Counted from the stretch's first letter, positions 1 to 7,268 are shown. The stretch is DNA of 9,661 nucleotides from CAZHJA01 sp964532865 (GCA_964532865.1 CAZHJA010000034.1:1-9661); one strand, 5' to 3'. Translations and numbers: made by a program. The notes: generated from the sequence alone by a model not told the origin.

Positions 1-1
1 T

Positions 2-673
2 CCAGCTGGTGAGCCGGAGAAAGTATTTAAAAAGAAACTTCTTGAACTAGGTGGAGAACAGAAAGTAGTATTAGATGCTGGTTGTGCTGATGGACGATTT
101 ACATTATCAATGTCGCTGAGTTTCAAGAAAATTGTGGCGATTGATATGTCAGAAGGAATGTTAAAAGCAGCACAGAAGTTACAGAATAAGAAGAATATAA
201 AAAACATCGTTTTTGAGAAACAGGATGCATTTAGAACTAGTTATAAGGATAAGTCTTTTGATTTAGTTTACAGTCGGCGAGGTCCAACCATATTTATGGA
301 AGCGTTTCGATTATTAAAGCATGGTGGTTATTTTATAGAGATTGATATAGGAGAACAGGATTGTAAGGAAATTAAAAAAATATTTGGTCGGGGACAGAAT
401 TTCGGAGAATGGGATACGCAAAGAAAAGAAATTGTAATGCAAAAGGCTGGAAGCGCGGGTTTTGAAACCGTTTTCTTAAAGAATTTCTTTTATAATGAAT
501 ACTATAGCTCTTATGAGGATTTGGATTTGTTTTTGCAAGGAGTACCAATTTTTGAAGATTATAGTACAGAGAAAGACAAGGTTCATTTACAAAAGTATGT
601 AGATAAATATATAACTGAAAAAGGCATTAAGTTGGAAAGGCACCGTGTTGTAATGGTTTTACAAAAACCCTAA
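2..673 (+). CDS. Class I SAM-dependent methyltransferase, 5' end outside window
   Basis: This is the 3' part of a methyltransferase gene; 223 codons are visible. The frame is open from base 2, so the ATG at 110 is internal. Starting there would remove the S-adenosylmethionine loop. The glycine-rich motif I (VLDAGCADGRF) is encoded at about 71-103. The acidic motif II (IVAIDMSEGML) follows at about 131-163, and the post-II stretch FDLVYSRRG and the strand-forming LLKHGGYFIEID come after. This is the Rossmann-like order of class I enzymes acting on small molecules, RNA or protein. The C-terminal part (from about 420) is family-specific and resembles uncharacterised Firmicutes-type methyltransferases. 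I cannot name the substrate. It ends 17 nt before the convergent membrane protein gene, and no strong terminator hairpin is visible between them. Confidence 0.88.
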   Translation, partial: PAGEPEKVFKKKLLELGGEQKVVLDAGCADGRFTLSMSLSFKKIVAIDMSEGMLKAAQKLQNKKNIKNIVFEKQDAFRTSYKDKSFDLVYSRRGPTIFMEAFRLLKHGGYFIEIDIGEQDCKEIKKIFGRGQNFGEWDTQRKEIVMQKAGSAGFETVFLKNFFYNEYYSSYEDLDLFLQGVPIFEDYSTEKDKVHLQKYVDKYITEKGIKLERHRVVMVLQKP

Positions 674-690
674 TAATATAGCTCTTAATA

Positions 691-1176
691 TTAAACTGTC
701 CTTTTTGATTTAGAAAGAGTTTCTTTTGAATTGTTTTCATCTATCCAAGATATTATGGTAAACAAGATTATTAAAATAAATCCGGGAAGAACGTGGTTTT
801 TCCATCCTGAACCCAAAAGTGTATGGATACCAAATGTTGCGGGTAAAATAAAAAGTATTGTAATTACTGCAATATGATTATCTCCTTTAATGTTTGATTT
901 TTTATCAAGATTAAGAAGCTTTCCAATAACTTTTAAAAATAGAAAAAGCAAGATTAAATATATTGGAAGAGCAAATATAAAGTATGAACGATAGCTTGCT
1001 CCAAAGATTTCAGAAAATTTTCCTGCTAAAAAGTAATCCCATGGTTGATCTTTTACAAAAGCACTAAAGTCTTTTTGAAAGAAAATTACTCTAAGCCAGT
1101 TAAAAAGAATTAAAAAGGCACTTATGGCATATAAAAGAAGAAAAGGGATTTTGGCAATTTTAGAATTTATACCCAT
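691..1176 (-). CDS. Small multi-pass membrane protein of unknown function
   Basis: This 161-residue protein is not one I can assign to a family. Four hydrophobic segments are evident, at about residues 8-32, 64-88, 101-121 and 128-146. The 33-63 stretch is polar and aromatic (KDQPWDYF), and the tail is basic. The pattern suggests a small integral membrane protein with both termini on the same side. The ATG at 1176 is chosen because a TATAAA box on the minus strand (1189-1184) ends 7 nt upstream, and no Shine-Dalgarno is seen. It is divergent from the RnlA-like gene (94-nt spacer) and convergent with the methyltransferase. It lacks the charged motifs of common transporters, so no function is proposed. 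Confidence 0.7.
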   Translation of the reverse strand: MGINSKIAKIPFLLLYAISAFLILFNWLRVIFFQKDFSAFVKDQPWDYFLAGKFSEIFGASYRSYFIFALPIYLILLFLFLKVIGKLLNLDKKSNIKGDNHIAVITILFILPATFGIHTLLGSGWKNHVLPGFILIILFTIISWIDENNSKETLSKSKRTV

Positions 1177-1183
1177 TAGTTAA

Positions 1184-1196
1184 TTTATACATTATA
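1184..1196 (-). promoter_or_regulatory. -10 boxes upstream of the membrane protein gene
   Basis: Reading the minus strand, TATAAT (1196-1191) and TATAAA (1189-1184) lie 14 and 7 nt before the ATG at 1176. The nearer box would give a leaderless mRNA. No good -35 is visible: TAGAAT is the best candidate at 17 bp for TATAAA. An AT-only palindrome (ATAAAAA-G-TTTTTAT, 1194-1208) overlaps the boxes. Low sequence complexity makes chance matches likely. Confidence 0.35.
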
Positions 1197-1254
1197 AAAA
1201 GTTTTTATTCTATTGAAACTTGCAGTATTTTTTTATGAATTGGTAAAGTTTTTT

Positions 1255-1270
1255 AGTATACTAATATACT
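1255..1270 (+). promoter_or_regulatory. Near-perfect palindrome abutting the start codon of the RnlA-like gene
   Basis: AGTATA-CTAA-TATACT ends exactly at the base before the ATG at 1271. The two 6-bp arms are perfectly inverted. It contains two TATACT hexamers (1257-1262 and 1265-1270). The first would work as a -10 box giving a transcript starting at or next to the A of the ATG. The palindrome could be an operator for autoregulation of the toxin-like gene, or simply an AT-rich promoter. The best -35-like match is weak (TTGGTA, 1240-1245). Confidence 0.4.
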
Positions 1271-1759
1271 ATGCATTCTAAAGACACTTATAAAGAATTT
1301 TGGAAATATCTTACACAAACACAAAAGGATCTGATTTTAGAAGGTCAGCATCTTATGAATAATATTATTAAAGATAATACATATCATTTTAAAGACTATT
1401 CTTTTTTAATATTTCCTTATGCAAAATCATATGAAGGATTTTTAAAAAAAATCTTTTATAATATTAGATTCATAACCCACGCAGACTATATTTCAAATCA
1501 TTTAAGAATTGGAAAGATTATGTCTCCTAATCTTATTGGTAGATTAAGGAATAAATCTATGTATAAAAAAGTAAGAGACAGTGCTGGAGAAGAGCTTGCA
1601 AGAAAGATTTGGCTTACATGGAAAGTAGGACGTAATCAAATATTCCATTATTTTCCAGATAATAATAAAGCACCTACATTTAAAGAAGCTGAAGATATTA
1701 TCAATATGATTGTACAGACAATGGAAGAAACATTTGAGAAATTATATTTAAAACATTAA
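1271..1759 (+). CDS. Stand-alone HEPN ribonuclease domain protein, RnlA (RNase LS) C-terminal-like
   Basis: This 162-residue protein resembles the C-terminal HEPN/Dmd-binding domain of RnlA/LsoA toxins, which are mRNA endoribonucleases inhibited by RnlB or phage Dmd. The HEPN R-x4-H motif is at residues 121-126 (RNQIFHYF context). An upstream helix with SYEGFLKK places a conserved glutamate at E55, consistent with the Glu-Arg-His active-site arrangement of HEPN RNases. Full-length RnlA has about 350 residues with extra N-terminal domains. Here only the HEPN part exists, and an in-frame TAA at 1262-1264 shows nothing is missing upstream. No RnlB-like partner is adjacent, because the next gene, 18 nt downstream, is an ion-pumping ATPase. 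Family assignment is from motif and pattern memory. RNase activity is inference, and an antitoxin or RNA-binding role is possible. Confidence 0.62.
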   Translation: MHSKDTYKEFWKYLTQTQKDLILEGQHLMNNIIKDNTYHFKDYSFLIFPYAKSYEGFLKKIFYNIRFITHADYISNHLRIGKIMSPNLIGRLRNKSMYKKVRDSAGEELARKIWLTWKVGRNQIFHYFPDNNKAPTFKEAEDIINMIVQTMEETFEKLYLKH

Positions 1760-1777
1760 TTTTAATTTAAATATCTT

Positions 1778-4300
1778 ATGTTATTAAAGGGCTTAACTTC
1801 AAAGCAGGCAGAAGAGCTATTAAAAAAGCATGGGGAAAATACGATTATTGAACAGAAAAAGAAATCTCTGTTAATGAAATTTCTTGAGCAATTTAATAAT
1901 GTCTTTACAATAATTTTATTAGTAGCTGCAGTACTTTCTTTTGTTATAGGGGAGCCTGTTGATGGAACTTTAATTATTTCAATTGTTATTCTTAATTCAT
2001 TCTTTGGTTTGTATCAGGAATCAAAGGCAGAAGAGGCAATAAGTGCTTTAAAGCGAATTGTAGTAACTAAAATTAGAGTGATAAGAGATGGCAAGGAGCA
2101 GGAAATTGATAGCAAGTATTTAGTTCCTGGTGATGTATTTTTTGTTGAAGAAGGAGTTAAAATACCTGCAGACGGGAAAGTTATAAAATCAATGTATCTT
2201 GAAATAAATGAAGCTGCAATGACAGGAGAGTCTCTTCCAGTTGAAAAAAAGGAAAAGCATGAGTTATTTATGGGGACTCTTGTTGCAAAGGGAAGGGGAT
2301 ATGCAAGGGTTGAGGGCACTGGGATGAATACCAAATTTGGTGAAATAGCAAAAGGAATATCTGAAATAAGTGTAGGGAAAACACCTCTTCAAAAAAAACT
2401 AGAAAATTTTTCAAGAATAATAGGTATAGTTGGAATAATTGTATCGGCAATTGTATTTGGTCTTTCTTTAATAAATGGATCTGGATATTTTCCAGCATTT
2501 CTTCTTGCAATATCTTTGGCTGTAGCAATTGTTCCTGAGGGACTTCCTGCTGTAATGACTATTACTTTATCAATGGGAGTAAAAGAAATGGCAAAGAAGA
2601 AAGCAATTATTAGAAGACTTTCTTCAATAGAAGCCTTGGGGAGCGTAACATTACTTGCAACAGATAAAACCGGAACTTTAACAACAAATAAAATGAAAGT
2701 AAAAGAAATATATATTAATCAAGAGAAATTTCTTTTAGAAAAAGTACCATCATTAAATAATCATGCTTTTTTAGAAATGGTTACAAATGGAGTACTTTGC
2801 TCTACAGCTTCATTAGTATATATTCATGACCATAACCACTTTGATGTATTGGGGGACCCTACTGAAGGTGCCCTGCTATATTTAGCGCAAAAGCTTGGAA
2901 TAAAAATAGAAGATATGCGAAATGAATGGAAGACAAAAGACGAGATAGCTTTTGACAGCGTAACAAAAAGAATGGCTGTTTCAGTTGAAAAAGGAAATAA
3001 AAAGATAAATTATTATAAAGGCGCGCCTGAATCAATACTTGAAATTTCAGATAAGATACTTATTGGAAAAACAGTAGAGACATTAAGTCCAGAGAAATTA
3101 AAAAAAATAAAAGAAACTTTAAGTGAATGGACAAAAAAAGGATTAAGAGTATTGGCTTTTTCATATGATAATGGAACATTAAAGGAAAATGAAAAAAATC
3201 AAATATTTCTTGGAATGGTTGCTATTCATGATCCTCCACGTGTTGAGGTAAAAGACGCAATAAGAAGAGCAAAAGAAGCTGGAATAAGAGTGGTAATGAT
3301 AACTGGAGATAATGAAAAAACAGCAGAGTCAATAGCGGTATCTGTAGGATTGATACAAAAAGAGGATGAAATATTAACGGGAAAGCAGATAGACAAGTAT
3401 TCAGACACAGACCTTTTAAAAATTCTTCCTAAAGTTAAGGTGTTTGCAAGAACAACACCATTTCATAAAACAAGGATAGTTCAACTATACCAACAACTTG
3501 GAGAAATTGTTACAGTTACTGGAGACGGTGTAAATGATGCAATAGCTTTAAAACAAGCTGATGTAGGGGCTGCTATGGGCATAGTTGGTACTGATGTTGC
3601 AAGAGAAACTGCAGATATGGTTATTACAGATGATAATTTTGCGTCAATAGTAAATGCAATAGAAGAAGGAAGAAATATTATTAAAAATCTAAAAAATGCA
3701 ATACAGTATCTTCTTTCATGCAATCTTGCAGAAGCTGCATCTTTAATAGTTGCTTTATTGTTGGGACTGCCTCATTTATTTATTGCAGTTCAACTTTTAT
3801 ATATTAATTTAATAACAGATGGACTTCCAGCCCTTGCGCTTTCATTTTCTCCAAGAAAAGAGGATACAATGAAAGCCCCTCCTGATAAAAAATTAGAGCT
3901 TTTGCAGACATTTGAAAAAAAATATATTTTAACTGTTGGGACAGTTGCAACAATATTAATTATTACTGCGTATTTCATATTTTCATCATCTTCCATAATT
4001 TCCGGAAAAACAGCAGCATTTTGTGTTCTTGCTCTTATTCAATCATTTATTTTCATAGACCTTTGGCTTTCACATAAACCATTAAGAAAGAATATTAAAA
4101 AACTCTTTAGACCAATATTTTTTGTCTCATTTTCAATTCCATTTATTGCTCAATTTTTAATTGTATCAGTACCATTTTTTGCACGTATATTTAAAGTTGA
4201 AACCGTACACGCTTCTACTTTTTTCTACTATATAGTACTATCTTCCTTAGTTTTAGTTGGAGTTAAAATTATTAAAAAATATGTGGTTAAAGTCCATTAA
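1778..4300 (+). CDS. P2A-type (SERCA/PMR1-like) Ca2+-transporting P-type ATPase
   Basis: This complete 840-residue ion pump exports or sequesters cations, most likely Ca2+, at the cytoplasmic membrane using ATP. The cation ATPase N-terminal domain is at 1-75. The actuator loop has TGES (149-152). M4 carries PEGLP (253-257), and the phosphorylation motif DKTGTLT has D296. The nucleotide domain shows GDPTEG (359-364) and KGAPE (414-418). The hinge has TGDN (509-512) and TGDGVND (581-587). M5 contains N649 and E652, and M6 contains N677, T680 and D681. Together with the M4 glutamate these match the Ca2+ ligands of SERCA, not the Na+/K+ type. About ten membrane segments are seen (40-58, 63-82, 213-262 as two, 643-690 as two, and four between 714 and 833). 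The gene starts 18 nt after the RnlA-like gene without a Shine-Dalgarno, and it converges on the transketolase gene with 19 nt between stops. Confidence 0.95.
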   Translation: MLLKGLTSKQAEELLKKHGENTIIEQKKKSLLMKFLEQFNNVFTIILLVAAVLSFVIGEPVDGTLIISIVILNSFFGLYQESKAEEAISALKRIVVTKIRVIRDGKEQEIDSKYLVPGDVFFVEEGVKIPADGKVIKSMYLEINEAAMTGESLPVEKKEKHELFMGTLVAKGRGYARVEGTGMNTKFGEIAKGISEISVGKTPLQKKLENFSRIIGIVGIIVSAIVFGLSLINGSGYFPAFLLAISLAVAIVPEGLPAVMTITLSMGVKEMAKKKAIIRRLSSIEALGSVTLLATDKTGTLTTNKMKVKEIYINQEKFLLEKVPSLNNHAFLEMVTNGVLCSTASLVYIHDHNHFDVLGDPTEGALLYLAQKLGIKIEDMRNEWKTKDEIAFDSVTKRMAVSVEKGNKKINYYKGAPESILEISDKILIGKTVETLSPEKLKKIKETLSEWTKKGLRVLAFSYDNGTLKENEKNQIFLGMVAIHDPPRVEVKDAIRRAKEAGIRVVMITGDNEKTAESIAVSVGLIQKEDEILTGKQIDKYSDTDLLKILPKVKVFARTTPFHKTRIVQLYQQLGEIVTVTGDGVNDAIALKQADVGAAMGIVGTDVARETADMVITDDNFASIVNAIEEGRNIIKNLKNAIQYLLSCNLAEAASLIVALLLGLPHLFIAVQLLYINLITDGLPALALSFSPRKEDTMKAPPDKKLELLQTFEKKYILTVGTVATILIITAYFIFSSSSIISGKTAAFCVLALIQSFIFIDLWLSHKPLRKNIKKLFRPIFFVSFSIPFIAQFLIVSVPFFARIFKVETVHASTFFYYIVLSSLVLVGVKIIKKYVVKVH

Positions 4301-4319
4301 TTAAATAAAGATAATAAAA

Positions 4320-6197
4320 TTAAGTAAAAGATTTTACAGCATCAGCAATTGAATCTGCATTAATATCTTCATATTCAAGCAGTTCTTTAGGCGTTCCAGA
4401 CTTGGGCAGTTTATTCACACACAAATGCCTGAAATTATACTCTTTCAAATTACTTGAACTTAATGAAGACAATACTGCTTCACCCAAACCTCCATATGGA
4501 TAGTGGTCTTCAACTACAATAATGTTTTTTATTTTTAAAGTTAAAGCATTAATTGTTTTTTTATCAATAGGCTTTACTGAATAAAGATCAACAACACAAA
4601 TATTAATACCTTCTTTCTTTAGCTTGTTATATGCTTCTATTGCCTGATGTAATGTAATACCAGCAGCAAAAATAACTGCATTATCTTGCCTTGACTCATA
4701 AATTATTTTAGATCCTCCAATTTTAAATTCATCGTGTGGGGAGTAGAGAATTGGAGTTTTTCCTCTTGTGGTTCGCATGTAAAATAAACCATTTGTTAAA
4801 GACATGAGATTAACAAGTTTTACTGTGGATACTGCATCTGATGGATAAAAAACAGTACTTTTTAGTAAGCTTCTTGCCATTGCCAAGTCCTCAAGCCCCA
4901 TTTGAGAAGGACCATCTTCACCTATAGAAACACCAGCATGAGACCCTGTAATTTTAATATTTGAATTTGAATATTGGGCCATTCTCATTTGGTCAAATCC
5001 TCTTGTTAAAAAAGCTGAAAAACTTGAAACAAATGGAATATATCCTTGTGAAGATAATCCGCATGCTGTTGAAATCATATTCTGCTCTGCTATAAACATT
5101 TCAAAGAATCTATTTTTAAACTTTTCTTTAAATTTAATTGAATATGTAGAATTTGAAGTTTCAGCATCTAAAACAACAACGCGCGGATTTATTTCTCCCA
5201 AGCTTACAAGAGCGTCTCCATATGCTTCTCTTGTAGAAGTTTCTTGATTATAGTTACAGTTTAGGCCTTCATATTCTTCTTGTCCTTTTGAATTTATAAA
5301 AAAACTTGAACGAGGTTTTATTATCTTCTCTTTAGTATTAACATCAACCTTTTCATCTTTTTGAATTTCGTCTAATGCCTGCTTTAACTCTTCTTTTAAA
5401 AGAACTTTTCCATGCCAATTTTCCTTATCTTCCATAAAAGAAACACCTTTACCCTTTACTGTTTTAGCAATTATCATTACTGGTTTATCATTATTGTCTT
5501 TTATATCCTCAAAAGCTCTATATACCTGGCCTACATCATTTCCATTATTAATTACTTTTGTATTCCATCCAAATGAAGAGATTCTTTTTTCATACGCCTG
5601 CGTATTCCATCCAAGCATTGTTTCACCTGTTTGACCTAATCTATTTACATCAAGTATGCCAATAAGGTTATTAAGTTTGTAAAAGCTTGCAATCTGTATT
5701 GCCTCCCAAATTTGACCTTCTGTCATTTCTGAGTCTCCAAGAAGAACATATATATTTGGCAAGTGTTCGGTTTCTTGACTATGAAAGTCAATATTTAATT
5801 TAACTCCCAAAGCCATTCCAAGTCCGCATGAAAGTCCTTGTCCCAAGCTTCCTGTTGCAACATCAACAAAGGGAAAGGAAGGAGTGGGATGACCTTCTAA
5901 TGGAGAATCAATCTTTCTTAATTTTAAAAGATCTTGATAGTTAATAGCACCAGAAGCATGAAATAATGAATAAAGAAGAGGAGAAGCATGTCCTTTAGAA
6001 AAAATAACACGGTCATTAGCAAGATTTTTAGGATTTTCAATATCAAGTCTTAAAAAACCCCCAAAAAAAAGAACAGTCATAAGCTCAACAGCCGAAAGAG
6101 AAGAAGTGGGATGTCCTGAGCCAGCGTGTGTTGTTGAAGTAAAAATATCATATCTTACAAGATTACAGAGCTTTTTTAAATTATCTAATTTGTTCAT
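4320..6197 (-). CDS. tkt: Transketolase, single-chain, mammalian-like type
   Basis: This is a complete 625-residue thiamine diphosphate enzyme. It transfers two-carbon ketol units in the non-oxidative pentose phosphate pathway, linking hexose, pentose and triose phosphates in the cytoplasm. The N-terminal TPP domain has SGHPTS (H29), KGH (H70), EGHPTP (H103) and GDSEMTEG (G154, D155) followed by the metal-binding N185. NWHGK supplies H262. The Pyr domain starts near 320 (STREAYGDAL). E371 in AEQNM is the likely catalytic glutamate that activates the cofactor. The substrate loop SHAGVSIGEDGPSQ covers 419-432, and the C-terminal domain begins near 505. The length and wording (KLNNL, NRLGQT, SIGEDGPSQM) resemble human TKT (about 620 residues), not the roughly 660-residue E. 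coli type. Both halves are fused, unlike split archaeal forms. The promoter is lost in the assembly gap, and only 6 nt upstream of the ATG is known. Confidence 0.96.
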   Translation of the reverse strand: MNKLDNLKKLCNLVRYDIFTSTTHAGSGHPTSSLSAVELMTVLFFGGFLRLDIENPKNLANDRVIFSKGHASPLLYSLFHASGAINYQDLLKLRKIDSPLEGHPTPSFPFVDVATGSLGQGLSCGLGMALGVKLNIDFHSQETEHLPNIYVLLGDSEMTEGQIWEAIQIASFYKLNNLIGILDVNRLGQTGETMLGWNTQAYEKRISSFGWNTKVINNGNDVGQVYRAFEDIKDNNDKPVMIIAKTVKGKGVSFMEDKENWHGKVLLKEELKQALDEIQKDEKVDVNTKEKIIKPRSSFFINSKGQEEYEGLNCNYNQETSTREAYGDALVSLGEINPRVVVLDAETSNSTYSIKFKEKFKNRFFEMFIAEQNMISTACGLSSQGYIPFVSSFSAFLTRGFDQMRMAQYSNSNIKITGSHAGVSIGEDGPSQMGLEDLAMARSLLKSTVFYPSDAVSTVKLVNLMSLTNGLFYMRTTRGKTPILYSPHDEFKIGGSKIIYESRQDNAVIFAAGITLHQAIEAYNKLKKEGINICVVDLYSVKPIDKKTINALTLKIKNIIVVEDHYPYGGLGEAVLSSLSSSNLKEYNFRHLCVNKLPKSGTPKELLEYEDINADSIADAVKSFT

Positions 6198-6203
6198 ATA
6201 TTT

Positions 6204-6303
6204 NNNNNNNNNNNNNNNNNNNNNNNNNNNNNNNNNNNNNNNNNNNNNNNNNNNNNNNNNNNNNNNNNNNNNNNNNNNNNNNNNNNNNNNNNNNNNNNNN
6301 NNN
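6204..6303. other. Assembly gap of exactly 100 N
   Basis: The run of 100 undetermined bases is the conventional size for a scaffold gap of unknown length. It starts 6 nt upstream of the transketolase ATG, so any promoter or upstream gene there is invisible. The left and right halves of the window may not be close neighbours in the genome. No reading frame crossing it should be believed. Confidence 0.97.
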
Positions 6304-6420
6304 GAATTGAAACCAAGTCTATAGTAACTTGTTTAAACTATATAGCGGACTTAATTTATTTTCATAAGAAGCAATTTCTTTCCTTATATAGTATGAAACA
6401 ATAGATTGAATATCATCAAT
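6304..6420. other. Gap-edge intergenic region with a stop-free minus-strand frame
   Basis: The first ten bases after the gap (GAATTGAAAC) resemble the 3' end of many CRISPR repeats, but no second copy exists here. CTATAGT (6319-6325) and ACTATATAG (6337-6345) form an imperfect inverted repeat. On the minus strand an open frame ends in TAG at 6321-6319. It reads protein-like from about 6423 (for example IVSYYIRKEIASYENK) but lacks a usable start codon. It could be a gene remnant or chance. No intact gene is seen. Confidence 0.4.
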
Positions 6421-6447
6421 TTGACTTTTTATTATATATGTTATAAT
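6421..6447 (+). promoter_or_regulatory. Sigma70-type promoter of the DUF3467/RelE operon, leaderless
   Basis: A -35 box TTGACT (6421-6426) is followed after 15 bp by a perfect -10 box TATAAT (6442-6447). The ATG at 6454 begins 6 nt after the -10 box, which is where transcription should start. The mRNA therefore probably has no 5' leader. The short spacer is a weakness. The box position also rules out an upstream ATG at 6406 as the start. Confidence 0.65.
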
Positions 6448-6453
6448 AATATT

Positions 6454-6738
6454 ATGGTAAATAAAGGAAACGGAGTATTAAAACAATCTAATATTAAGAA
6501 AATACCTGTGAAAACCGAATCTGTCATTGGTACTGTTTTCGCACAAATTGTTGGTATTGTTGTTACTGATACATTTATTACCTTAGAATTTGCGTACTTA
6601 AATCCTAGACCCGAAACAAAACAGGCTCACGTTGTATCAAGAGTAACTTTGCCTAAAATGGCAGGTGAGAATTTAGCTAAAATAATAATTAAAACTATTA
6701 AAGAACACGAAAATAGGAAAGGTGGTAAAAATGGATAA
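6454..6738 (+). CDS. DUF3467-like small protein, first gene of a toxin-antitoxin-like operon
   Basis: This 94-residue soluble protein resembles DUF3467. It has a beta-rich core (GTVFAQIVGIVVTDTFITLEF, about residues 26-46, in two strands). A conserved-looking AHVVSRVTLP (58-67) follows, then a helix (68-86) and a lysine/glycine-rich tail. The biochemical role of DUF3467 is not known. The ATG at 6454 is chosen over one 48 nt upstream because the promoter lies between them and the DUF3467-like core starts after it. The stop codon overlaps the start of the next gene by 8 nt, which implies co-translation with the putative antitoxin and the RelE toxin downstream. It could be an accessory regulator of that pair or an unrelated co-transcribed gene. 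The family call is moderate. Confidence 0.7.
   Translation: MVNKGNGVLKQSNIKKIPVKTESVIGTVFAQIVGIVVTDTFITLEFAYLNPRPETKQAHVVSRVTLPKMAGENLAKIIIKTIKEHENRKGGKNG
6720..6725 (+). promoter_or_regulatory. Shine-Dalgarno AGGTGG fixing the start of the 65-residue gene
   Basis: AGGTGG (6720-6725) lies 5 nt before the ATG at 6731 and is the clearest ribosome binding site in the window. It supports ATG 6731 over the GTG at 6722, which lies inside the Shine-Dalgarno. It also shows that this organism uses Shine-Dalgarno initiation inside operons although first genes appear leaderless. Confidence 0.65.
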
Positions 6739-6928
6739 TATTCCCGTTTATACACAATTAGATCCTTCAAATTCTTCCATTTCGGATTGGGCTTTTATTG
6801 AACCAGTTGATGAAGTAATTGAAGAATTAGTTGTTAACAAAAATTTTTTAGCTTATATTGATTCTACAAATAAAAGGATTATAAAAAATCCCTCATCTTT
6901 TGTTGAATTAAGTAAAAAATACAAATAA
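6731..6928 (+). CDS. 65-residue putative antitoxin partner of the RelE-type toxin
   Basis: This small acidic protein matches no family I recognise. Residues 21-40 are rich in Glu, Asp and Val (EPVDEVIEELVVNKNF). The C-terminal half is basic (NKRIIKNPSSF and a KKYK end), and no helix-turn-helix, ribbon-helix-helix or AbrB fold is evident. The role is inferred from position. It overlaps the preceding gene by 8 nt and lies 1 nt upstream of a RelE/ParE-like toxin, the standard antitoxin-first layout of type II modules. If it neutralises the toxin it would do so without an obvious DNA-binding domain. In that case the DUF3467-like protein or another factor would have to handle autoregulation. Confidence 0.62.
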   Translation: MDNIPVYTQLDPSNSSISDWAFIEPVDEVIEELVVNKNFLAYIDSTNKRIIKNPSSFVELSKKYK

Positions 6929-6929
6929 T

Positions 6930-7208
6930 GTGGAATACAAAATCTACTTTTATGAGAAAAGCATAAAAAAAGATTATGATGAAGTTATGGCTAATTTTAG
7001 CAAAAAAGTAGAGAAAAGAACCCTAGATTTCCTAAAGAAGACACCTTTCTTCGGCACAAAAAGAAAACAATTTTACAAGTACGACTTTCCTTCAGGTAAT
7101 AGAATACTTTATTTAATACTTAATCCACCACCAATCGTTGGTATAGTTTGTATTGGAGATCATGATGATTATATGAAATACTTAAAAAAGTACGCTAAAA
7201 AAAGATAG
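6930..7208 (+). CDS. RelE/ParE-family toxin
   Basis: This 92-residue protein has the RelE/ParE layout. A first strand (EYKIYFYEKSIKKDYDEV, 2-19) is followed by helices with basic residues (24-37) and then PFFGTKRKQF (39-48). Next comes the strand YDFPSGNRILYLI (51-63). The C-terminal strand IVCIGDHDDYMKYLKKY (72-88) has the GDHDDY signature often seen in this superfamily. RelE members cleave mRNA on the ribosome, whereas ParE members poison gyrase. The abundance of lysines and R58 fits an RNase but is not proof. The start is GTG at 6930, 1 nt after the antitoxin stop, without its own Shine-Dalgarno, so translation is probably coupled. An ATG at 6928 in another frame gives only 12 residues. 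It ends in tandem stops TAG TAA. Confidence 0.8.
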   Translation: MEYKIYFYEKSIKKDYDEVMANFSKKVEKRTLDFLKKTPFFGTKRKQFYKYDFPSGNRILYLILNPPPIVGIVCIGDHDDYMKYLKKYAKKR

Positions 7209-7268
7209 TAAACATCATAAATTAGAGAAATTTCCTACTTACAATTTTTTATAATATTCATTATTAAA

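Noticed and set aside
110..112. ATG as start of the methyltransferase
   Set aside because: The SAM-binding motif I is encoded upstream in the same open frame, so the true start lies before the window.
2014..3996. Several minus-strand open frames inside the ATPase gene
   Set aside because: They are shadows of a conserved gene, have no recognisable motifs, and arise from the codon bias of the real frame.
6106..6324. Plus-strand open frame running across the N gap
   Set aside because: It is antisense to the transketolase N-terminus and consists largely of undetermined bases.
6406..6453. Upstream ATG for the DUF3467-like gene
   Set aside because: The promoter TTGACT...TATAAT lies inside this extension, and the extra 16 residues are low-complexity.
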